From Kangiellaceae bacterium (GTDB lineage Bacteria > Pseudomonadota > Gammaproteobacteria > Enterobacterales > Kangiellaceae), in contig JAUUYO010000100.1 of the NCBI GenBank assembly GCA_030590405.1, positions 1 to 11,618 on the forward strand: DNA of 11,618 bases. The letters run 5' to 3'. Position 1 is the stretch's first letter; each line of letters starts with the position of its first letter. The position numbers and the translations under genes are program-made. This document shows positions 1 to 5,886 of this stretch, in pieces. The notes under the pieces are model-generated. The model was not told the DNA's origin and did not search any database. It worked only from the letters and a program-made list of their open reading frames with translations.

Positions 1-1
1 A

Positions 2-970
2 GCCACCAGCCTTTCGAATGATTTCAGGCGTGTAGAAGACTCCTATCGCGCCGCCGATCAAAGGTTGCGCCAATCGATTATTGCAGAGCAAAGTCATCGC
101 GGTGAAATTGTTGATAAGTTGCTGGATACTCATGATGCGTTGCTTGAAACCAGTGAAGGTAAAGTTTTTAACGGTTTTCATCAACAGCTGGCTCGAAAGA
201 TTGAACTGGATAAAATGAAATTGCAACTACGGACTATTAGCAAACATTCTTATTCAAGAAAAGCGCTTACTCCCCGGCAGCAGTCGGATCTTAAATGGTT
301 GATCATGCGCCTTGTTAAAGAATCAGAGCGAGTGATACAGGCTCGTTCGCGCAGTGAAAAAGATGTCCGTGGATTCTTGAAGACCGGGTTGGCGGCTGAG
401 CACCACCGGGTTGGACAATTGCTAAATGATGTTTTTGCTCAGGCAATTAATATTGACTGGTCGAGCCAAAAATTTAGACGCTTACCCAGCCCGCTTCCGC
501 CTGTTGCAGTCAACAATTACGCGTTGCCTCTGGTTGAGCGTATTCGATTTAAAGAGTGGAAAAGCGATATCGAAGAAGATTTAGATTTATTGCCTAAAAA
601 TGGAGAGATCGACACGCTGGACGATGATTTTTGGCAAGGGTTTGAAGGCCTTAACCAGGCTGCTTTATATTCGCAGACAGAAGATGTCTTGGCCAAATCA
701 GATAAACCCTTTATGAGTATTAGTGATTTGGTAAAAGCCATCCCTCCTACACATGATTTAGAATCTATTGCACTTTGGTTAAGCCTGGCAATGGCTAGTG
801 AAACCCTTGATGGTACACCTATGTTAGATTCATTTGATAGCGACAAAGAAATTGAACATTTAATGGAAGAGATTGATATTTTGCAAGCTGATCAATCAAA
901 GGTGAGATTTAAAGTACCGAAAATCAAATTAACCAGTCAGGCTATTAATCATTCAGATTTTGAGGTATAG
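2..970 (+). CDS. jetA: JetA, Wadjet kleisin subunit (DUF3375), 5'-truncated by window edge
   Basis: The frame is open from base 2, so the N-terminal third or so lies outside the window; the TTG at 65 is an internal Leu codon and not a start. About 322 residues remain of a family usually near 480-500. The visible part has a charged helical stretch (from RRVEDSYRAADQRLRQ through the LTPRQQSDLKWLI segment), then the DUF3375-typical block with KTGLAAEHHRVGQLL and FRRLPSPLPPV, and an acidic C-terminal winged-helix-like region (SISDLVKAIPPTHDLESIALWL). Known role of the family: MukF-like kleisin bridging the JetC heads and binding JetB in the loop-extruding complex. Identification rests on these family-like motifs plus jetBCD downstream. 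Its normal partner jetB is about 4.1 kb away rather than adjacent. The 3' end (TGAGGTATAG) contains a Shine-Dalgarno-like TGAGG that no longer serves a nearby start. Confidence 0.9.
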   Translation, partial: ATSLSNDFRRVEDSYRAADQRLRQSIIAEQSHRGEIVDKLLDTHDALLETSEGKVFNGFHQQLARKIELDKMKLQLRTISKHSYSRKALTPRQQSDLKWLIMRLVKESERVIQARSRSEKDVRGFLKTGLAAEHHRVGQLLNDVFAQAINIDWSSQKFRRLPSPLPPVAVNNYALPLVERIRFKEWKSDIEEDLDLLPKNGEIDTLDDDFWQGFEGLNQAALYSQTEDVLAKSDKPFMSISDLVKAIPPTHDLESIALWLSLAMASETLDGTPMLDSFDSDKEIEHLMEEIDILQADQSKVRFKVPKIKLTSQAINHSDFEV

Positions 971-1020
971 ATTGGCTGGCCATTAAAATAGCTAGCTTAA
1001 ATATACGACCAGCAAATCAA

Positions 1021-1041
1021 ATAAGGTATGATATAAGGTAT
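1021..1041 (+). promoter_or_regulatory. Candidate promoter/operator upstream of the PHP-ATPase gene
   Basis: The 114-nt leader between the jetA stop and the next start contains the 9-mer ATAAGGTAT twice, at 1021-1029 and 1033-1041, a 12-bp period. TATGAT at 1027-1032 resembles a sigma-70 -10 box, but no convincing -35 hexamer is present 16-18 bp upstream. The repeat could be an operator half-site pair. It is the only place in the array with enough space for an internal promoter before the cassette. Confidence 0.3.
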
Positions 1042-1072
1042 TAGCTAGTAAAGCTTGTTTAATCTGCTCTGC

Positions 1073-1077
1073 AGGGA
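1073..1077 (+). promoter_or_regulatory. Ribosome-binding site choosing the ATG at 1085
   Basis: AGGGA lies 7 nt before ATG 1085-1087. The in-frame TTG at 1055 has no comparable site upstream, so ATG 1085 is preferred. A further in-frame ATG at 1097 is possible but less well spaced. Confidence 0.65.
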
Positions 1078-1084
1078 TCAAAGA

Positions 1085-3790
1085 ATGAGTGTAAATATGA
1101 ATAATCCAGAAATACAATATACTAAAGCACGTTTCTGGAAATGCGCTTTACAGGTTAATCCTGCTGGGTATATTAAGTATCGAGGGCAAGATCAGGAACT
1201 AACTGAGGCTGAATATAACCAGCAACTTTTAGCTGCTTGCATTGAAGCTGAAATTGCTGTGATAGGTATGGCCGATCATGGCAATGTAGATGGTGTTGAT
1301 GCGATTAGAAGCTTATTCTCAGATAATGGTATTGTGGTATTTCCAGGCTTTGAGATAGCTTCAAGTGAGAAAGTTCATTTTGTTTGTTTATTTGATGAGG
1401 AAACTACATCACAGCAGTTAGAGCGCTATTTAGGCAATCTTGATTTATTAGACCCAACAAATGGCATTCGGCCTTCACGATTAAGTGCTGAGCAATTGAT
1501 AAACAAGATTGACGAACTTGGTGGTTTTATTTATGCGGCGCACTGCACCAACGACAGTGGCCTACTTAAATCAAAAATGAACCATATTTGGCAACATCCT
1601 CAACTTAAAGCCGCTCAAATACCGGGTTCAATTGAAGATTTAAAAGATATTAATAATGATTTTTATCGTAAGGCCTTTCTCAATAAAGATAATGCCTACA
1701 AAAGAGAACGTCCTATGGCGGCGATTAATGCAAAAGATGTTGAAGCGCCCGAGACTATAAAAAAGAAGTCAGCATCTTGCTTAATCAAAATGACTAGGCC
1801 CAGTTTTTCTGCTTTTAAACAAGCTTTCCTTGATCCTGAGTCGCGAGTGCGACTAAACAGTGACGTTCCTGAAAACTACGCTTCGGCCATTGAATCTTTA
1901 CGTTTTATCAGTGGTTATCTTGACGGTGTACACATAGAGCTATCCGATCATTTGAACTCACTTATTGGCGGTAGAGGTACAGGTAAATCAACCCTGTTGG
2001 AATGTATCCGCTTTACTATGGATATAAAGCCTTTTGGTAAAAATGCACAAAAACAGCACAATGAAATAATTAAAGAGAATCTTGGCAAAGAAAAAGGGCT
2101 AGTTGAATTGACGATACGTTCAAATGCAATGAGTGGCAGGCGCTTTGTCGTATCAAGGCGATATGGTGAGCAAACGGTTGTCAAAGATGATAGCGGTAAC
2201 TTGTCTCCCCATTCAGCTCAAGAGTTATTACCAAAATTAGAAATGTTTGGGCAAAATGAAATTTATGAAATGACCCAGGATGCCGATGGAAAACGCCACC
2301 TACTGAGCCGTTTCTTAGAAGGCGAACATAGCGAGTTCGAAAAAATGATCGAACGAATTCGGCTTAAGTTGAGAGAGAATCGTACGGCGATTATTAGAGC
2401 TTATGAAAATAAAGAAGATGTAGAATCTGAAGTGGAATCTTTGCCCAAGTTGCAAGACCAAGTGAAACAGTTTCAATCATTAGGCATTGAAGCAAAGCTT
2501 AAAGTTGTACCTCAATTGGAAAAAGAAAAGCAACTTGCTTCTAGAATTTCTGAAGAGATTGAACAGCTTAAAACATCTTTAGAAACTGTCAGTGATAGTT
2601 TGCCTGATCCTGTTTTTCTTAGTGATCCAGTAATAAAAAATTTGCCGCATGCTCAATTATTATGTCAACAGCGAGCAGTCCTTGAAGAATTAAAAAAGAA
2701 TTCTGACAAACTACTAAATCAATTTGAGCAGATGATAGATACGGCAACAATAGATAATAAAACGATTGAGCAGCAATTACTTGAAGGAATTAAGACTGAA
2801 GAGGCTATTTTGGAAAAAGCATTTAAAGAAATTCCGGCTAATCAAGGCATGTCTGGTCGTGAAATTGGTATGGCATATCAAGCTCTGTTACAGAAAATTG
2901 AACGAATAAAACCAAAGCAAATCACATTGGAACAACGACAACAAGTTATTATTGAATTGGAAAATAAACGAAAATTACTTTTAAGTGAGCTAAGTGAAGC
3001 ACAAGCTAATCGCTCGTCTAAATTATTAAGAGTCGTGAAACGCCTTAATAAGAAACTATCTGGTAAGTTAAGATTAACCATCGATATTGAAGGTGATAGA
3101 GAACCTTTGGTTCAGTTTTTGTTAGCAAGTAAGCTTGAAGGCGTTGGAGAAAAACGATTACATTGGGTTAGAGAAGGAGAATTTTCTACCGCTGATTTCT
3201 CACCTGCTAATTTAACCGCAATAATTCGCCAAGGTGCTGATGCCCTGAGTAATGCACAATGGAATATTGTTCCGACAGTAGCCAACGCATTAGTAAAGTT
3301 GCCATTGCAACGATTGCTAGAGCTGGAAGAAGTGGAACTTCCTGACGCTATTAAAATGGAACTCAATGTGGCTCATGACGATGCTGAAAATTATCGTGAA
3401 CTTTCCCGACTATCAACTGGCCAGCAATGTACCGCAATTTTGCATTTATTGTTATTGGATAACCAAGATCCACTCATTTTAGATCAGCCAGAAGACAACC
3501 TTGATAATGCATTTATTGCCGACCGAATAGTTTCTGAATTGCGAAAAGCTAAAGTTGCTCGTCAGTTCTTATTTGCAACGCACAATGCAAACATCCCTGT
3601 ATTTGGGGATGCAGAATGGATAGGTGTACTTAACGTAGTGGACATTATTAATGGTAAAGGAAAGGGAGAAATACCACCCTCTCATCAAGGTGCTATAGAC
3701 CAACCTGTTATACAAAAATTTGCAGCTGATATATTAGAAGGTGGTAAAAGTGCATTCAATCAACGTCGTGAGAAATATGGCTTTGAGTAA
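1085..3790 (+). CDS. TrlF-like protein: degenerate PHP domain fused to SMC/RecN-like ATPase
   Basis: The 901-residue product has two parts. Residues ~15-255 resemble a PHP phosphoesterase-like domain: D64-H65 in MADHGN, E90 in PGFEI, H98, H153 in AAHC, and a closing SFSAFKQAFLDPESRV segment characteristic of TrlF-type PHP-ATPases. The ATPase half has Walker A GGRGTGKST (295-303), Q-loop FGQNEI (Q390), a predicted coiled-coil-rich middle (~415-660), ABC signature LSTGQQ (776-781), Walker B PLILDQPEDNLD (796-807) and switch His H833 (ATHNAN). The heads are closed by a fairly short coiled coil, as in RecN or Rad50-like proteins. Two canonical PHP metal motifs are substituted: HxH is Q23-V-N25, and the late DxH reads N215-A-K217. 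The fold may therefore bind rather than cleave. It is followed 34 nt later by the AlbA_2-GHKL gene, its likely partner. Function is unknown; a nucleic-acid-sensing defence role is inferred from architecture and setting. Confidence 0.8.
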   Translation: MSVNMNNPEIQYTKARFWKCALQVNPAGYIKYRGQDQELTEAEYNQQLLAACIEAEIAVIGMADHGNVDGVDAIRSLFSDNGIVVFPGFEIASSEKVHFVCLFDEETTSQQLERYLGNLDLLDPTNGIRPSRLSAEQLINKIDELGGFIYAAHCTNDSGLLKSKMNHIWQHPQLKAAQIPGSIEDLKDINNDFYRKAFLNKDNAYKRERPMAAINAKDVEAPETIKKKSASCLIKMTRPSFSAFKQAFLDPESRVRLNSDVPENYASAIESLRFISGYLDGVHIELSDHLNSLIGGRGTGKSTLLECIRFTMDIKPFGKNAQKQHNEIIKENLGKEKGLVELTIRSNAMSGRRFVVSRRYGEQTVVKDDSGNLSPHSAQELLPKLEMFGQNEIYEMTQDADGKRHLLSRFLEGEHSEFEKMIERIRLKLRENRTAIIRAYENKEDVESEVESLPKLQDQVKQFQSLGIEAKLKVVPQLEKEKQLASRISEEIEQLKTSLETVSDSLPDPVFLSDPVIKNLPHAQLLCQQRAVLEELKKNSDKLLNQFEQMIDTATIDNKTIEQQLLEGIKTEEAILEKAFKEIPANQGMSGREIGMAYQALLQKIERIKPKQITLEQRQQVIIELENKRKLLLSELSEAQANRSSKLLRVVKRLNKKLSGKLRLTIDIEGDREPLVQFLLASKLEGVGEKRLHWVREGEFSTADFSPANLTAIIRQGADALSNAQWNIVPTVANALVKLPLQRLLELEEVELPDAIKMELNVAHDDAENYRELSRLSTGQQCTAILHLLLLDNQDPLILDQPEDNLDNAFIADRIVSELRKAKVARQFLFATHNANIPVFGDAEWIGVLNVVDIINGKGKGEIPPSHQGAIDQPVIQKFAADILEGGKSAFNQRREKYGFE

Positions 3791-3813
3791 TTATTAATGA
3801 ATTCAAATTTTGA

Positions 3814-3818
3814 TAGGA
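3814..3818 (+). promoter_or_regulatory. Ribosome-binding site choosing the ATG at 3825
   Basis: TAGGA, followed by AAGCTC, sits 6 nt before ATG 3825-3827. The alternative in-frame TTG at 3810 overlaps this site and would place it inside the coding region, so the ATG is taken as the start. Confidence 0.65.
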
Positions 3819-3824
3819 AAGCTC

Positions 3825-5066
3825 ATGCTTAAATCTGAACTCTTAGAGATCATTGCTAACGGTGAAAGCTCAGGCGTTGAATTTAAACGTGATGATGTTC
3901 GCCCGGAACAATTAGCCAAAGAAGTGGTGGCTATGATCAACCTTAAAGGCGGTATGTTGCTACTGGGTGTGGAAGATGATGGCACAATCAGCGGTATTCA
4001 AAGAGATAATATTGAAGAATGGCTCATGAACGCTGTATTTTCAGCAAAAGTACATCCAATGGTATTACCGTTTTATGAGGAAATTCAATTTGATGACAAC
4101 TGCCGTGTTGCAGTAATTTCTTTCACTCAAGGTACAAGCAAGCCTTATGTTGTAAGAGATAAAGGCAGAGAAGATGTTTATATCCGTGTTGGCACTACCT
4201 CTCGATTAGCCAGCAGAGAGCAACAGGCAAGATTATTTGAAAGTGGTGGGATTTTGCATACAGAGGTGCTACCGGTGGCAGGCAGTAGTTACTCGGTACT
4301 AAATAAAGAAAGACTATCTGACTACTTGTCGAATATTATGAATGACCCTGAAGTTCCCACCAATGAAAACGAATGGATAAAGCGGTTGATTGGTTTGGGT
4401 TACATGGCAGAAGGGATAAATGATAAACCTGTATGCACAATTGCAGGGCTTATTTTGTTTGCTAATTCGCCTCGAAAATATCTGCGTCAGTCAGGTATCA
4501 GGTTAATGGTTTTTGATGGTATCGATAAACAATATCAGGCTTTACTAGATGAGCTTTTAGATAGTCCAATGGTTGGTTTGTGGCGTATGGATGATTTAAA
4601 GCAACGTCAATTAGTAGAAGCTGATCATGGTCTTATTGAGCGTCTGATTGAGAAAATAAAACCATTTATCAGTGATGAATCATCTGATTTTGATGAAGGA
4701 TTTCGCCGTGAACGTATTTGGCATTATCCCAGAGAAGCTGTTCGAGAATTAATTATAAATGCTTTAGTACATCGAGACTGGACTCGAACCATTGATATAG
4801 AAATTTGTATTTACTCAAACAGAATGGAAGTGGTCAGTCCGGGCTCATTACAAAACTCAATGACTATAGAAAAAATGCTAGCAGGTCAACGCTCGCCCAG
4901 AAATCCTCTACTGGTTGAGGTTTTGCGAGATTATGGTTACGTTGATGCGAGAGGGATGGGCGTTAGAACAAAAATTATTCCTTTAATGAAATTAGAAAAT
5001 CAGTCAGTACCAGTTTTTGAGTTGACAGATGATTATTTAAAAACAATTTTATATAAAAAAGTATAG
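3825..5066 (+). CDS. AlbA_2 (Schlafen-type) and GHKL ATPase-domain protein
   Basis: The 413-residue product begins with an AlbA_2 domain (~1-125): GESSGVEFKRD (13-23), a central AKEVVAMINLKGGMLLLGVEDDGTISGI block (31-58), and DVYIRVGTTSRLAS (117-130). The middle (~155-290) is a helical linker. The C-terminal part (~295-400) matches the HATPase_c_4 / 'RecG-related' type, with a GHKL N-box-like EAVRELIINALVHRDW (304-319), VVSPGSL (335-341) and RNPLLVEVLRDYGYVDARGMGV (359-380). Proteins of this type are often labelled helicase or transcriptional regulator, but no DEAD/SF2 helicase motifs are present here. AlbA_2 domains bind or cut RNA/DNA in several families, but catalytic residues cannot be assigned here. 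It follows the PHP-ATPase gene by 34 nt with its own ribosome-binding site and ends 5 nt before jetB. A partner or regulatory role for the PHP-ATPase is inferred from linkage. Confidence 0.8.
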   Translation: MLKSELLEIIANGESSGVEFKRDDVRPEQLAKEVVAMINLKGGMLLLGVEDDGTISGIQRDNIEEWLMNAVFSAKVHPMVLPFYEEIQFDDNCRVAVISFTQGTSKPYVVRDKGREDVYIRVGTTSRLASREQQARLFESGGILHTEVLPVAGSSYSVLNKERLSDYLSNIMNDPEVPTNENEWIKRLIGLGYMAEGINDKPVCTIAGLILFANSPRKYLRQSGIRLMVFDGIDKQYQALLDELLDSPMVGLWRMDDLKQRQLVEADHGLIERLIEKIKPFISDESSDFDEGFRRERIWHYPREAVRELIINALVHRDWTRTIDIEICIYSNRMEVVSPGSLQNSMTIEKMLAGQRSPRNPLLVEVLRDYGYVDARGMGVRTKIIPLMKLENQSVPVFELTDDYLKTILYKKV

Positions 5067-5071
5067 TGTAA

Positions 5072-5866
5072 ATGAACAATGACCTTGAAAGCTCTGATGC
5101 CATTATTACGAATGCTATAGTTACAAGTACAAAGGAGCAACCAACTTTTGATCGCCAGTTAAAATCAGCAGCTCAGGAACTGATCAAATTTGGCGTTCTG
5201 GAAGAGACTCATAAGCCCAACCTTTATCGCATCTGTGTACACCGAAGTGCCCAAATAGCTCAGGTTTTATCACCGCTCGATCTAAAAATGCAAATTGATG
5301 ATGTACGTGGATTGGTATTCTTGTTGGTCGCTAAAGATGGGACTGATACTGATACTGATACCGATACTGATACTGATACCGATACTGATACTGATACCGA
5401 TACTGATACTGATACCGATACTGATACCGATACCGATACCGATACCGATACCGAAATTAAAATCGAAATCGAAGCGGAGCATCTGGATGACTGGCAGCAC
5501 CCTTTGGTTCGTCGTCAAAGAATGAATCTGGAGCAAAGTTTAATGGTGGCCATTTTGCGCCAGCATTTCGTTGCCCATGAATTAGATGCCGGGGTGGGCG
5601 ATCATCGCGCCATTGTTCATTTAGATGAGTTATTACCACAGCTCAATCAGTTTCTGGGGGCTACCGGATCGGATGCTAGGGAAGACAAACGATTGCGATT
5701 ATTATTAGAGCAGTTAAAAGGATACGGTTTGGTTTCTGAAATTGATGATAATGAAAAAATTACCATCAAACCGTTAATTGCTCACGTTGCCAATCCGGAA
5801 AATCTACAAAACTTGATTGCCGCGCTTAAAAAACACCTAAAAGAACAACATCATCTAAAAGAATAG
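5072..5866 (+). CDS. jetB: JetB, Wadjet KITE subunit (DUF4194) with a Thr-Asp repeat
   Basis: The 264-residue product resembles DUF4194, the MukE-like winged-helix subunit that binds the JetA kleisin. The first conserved half (~27-88) includes RQLKSAAQELIKFGVLEE, the KPNLYRIC strand and PLDLKMQIDDVRGLVFLL. The second half (~139-235) includes DDWQHPLVRRQRMNLEQ, SLMVAILRQHF and LRLLLEQLKGYGLVSE. Between them residues 91-126 are 18 consecutive Thr-Asp dipeptides, then TEIKIEIEAEHL, an insertion far longer and more regular than the short acidic loop I expect there. The start ATG follows the upstream stop by 5 nt but lacks a Shine-Dalgarno sequence, so translation may depend on coupling to the upstream gene. 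An AAAGGAG at 5131-5137 inside the gene has no in-frame start after it. jetC follows 20 nt after the stop. Confidence 0.9.
   Translation: MNNDLESSDAIITNAIVTSTKEQPTFDRQLKSAAQELIKFGVLEETHKPNLYRICVHRSAQIAQVLSPLDLKMQIDDVRGLVFLLVAKDGTDTDTDTDTDTDTDTDTDTDTDTDTDTDTDTDTDTDTEIKIEIEAEHLDDWQHPLVRRQRMNLEQSLMVAILRQHFVAHELDAGVGDHRAIVHLDELLPQLNQFLGATGSDAREDKRLRLLLEQLKGYGLVSEIDDNEKITIKPLIAHVANPENLQNLIAALKKHLKEQHHLKE
5342..5452 (+). repeat. Hexanucleotide microsatellite (ACYGAT)n inside jetB
   Basis: Eighteen uninterrupted copies of ACTGAT or ACCGAT, plus a terminal ACC, encode (Thr-Asp)18-Thr. The only variation is T or C at the third codon position. Units 2-13 form four exact copies of an 18-bp higher-order unit (ACTGAT, ACTGAT, ACCGAT), and units 15-18 are pure ACCGAT. 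This pattern is typical of replication slippage or unequal exchange at both the 18-bp and 6-bp levels. Because the unit is 6 bp, gains and losses preserve the frame and change only linker length. Confidence 0.97.
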
Positions 5867-5869
5867 TAA

Positions 5870-5874
5870 AAGGA
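5870..5874 (+). promoter_or_regulatory. Ribosome-binding site for the GTG start of jetC
   Basis: AAGGA lies 12 nt before GTG 5887-5889, somewhat farther than ideal. No in-frame ATG occurs before the Walker A region, so the GTG is the best-supported start and the wide spacing may lower initiation. Confidence 0.5.
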
Positions 5875-5886
5875 ATAACAATAAAA

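Larger units (their letters stand above)
971..5066 (+). other. Two-gene cassette inserted between jetA and jetB
   Basis: The segment splits a Wadjet operon whose family order is jetA-jetB-jetC-jetD. It begins just after the jetA stop, has its own 114-nt leader, and holds a PHP/SMC-like ATPase gene and an AlbA_2-GHKL gene in the same orientation. Both its left flank (965-970) and right end (5061-5066) read GTATAG. I see no terminal inverted repeats, transposase or integrase, so it does not look like an IS element. Stretches of the ATPase gene sampled by eye are AT-richer than sampled parts of jetA and jetC. That the segment is an insertion is inferred from the usual operon order and from the reconstructed junction, not proven. 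Confidence 0.7.

Noticed and set aside
3797..3832. Eleven-codon ORF with ATG between the two cassette genes
   Set aside because: It has no ribosome-binding site, overlaps the well-supported ATG 3825, and could arise by chance.
971..5066. Cassette as an IS element or transposon
   Set aside because: There is no transposase or integrase gene and no terminal inverted repeats at either end; only a 6-bp direct match was found.
5342..5452. Repeat array as a CRISPR
   Set aside because: Units are 6 bp, contiguous, in frame and without spacers; it is a coding microsatellite.
5282..5536. Long minus-strand open frame rich in Gly-Ile/Ser-Ile, and a plus-strand Leu-Ile/Pro-Ile frame, over the jetB repeat
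   Set aside because: Both are shadows of the hexamer repeat, which has no stop in these frames. Conserved DUF4194 sequence flanks the repeat in the jetB frame only.
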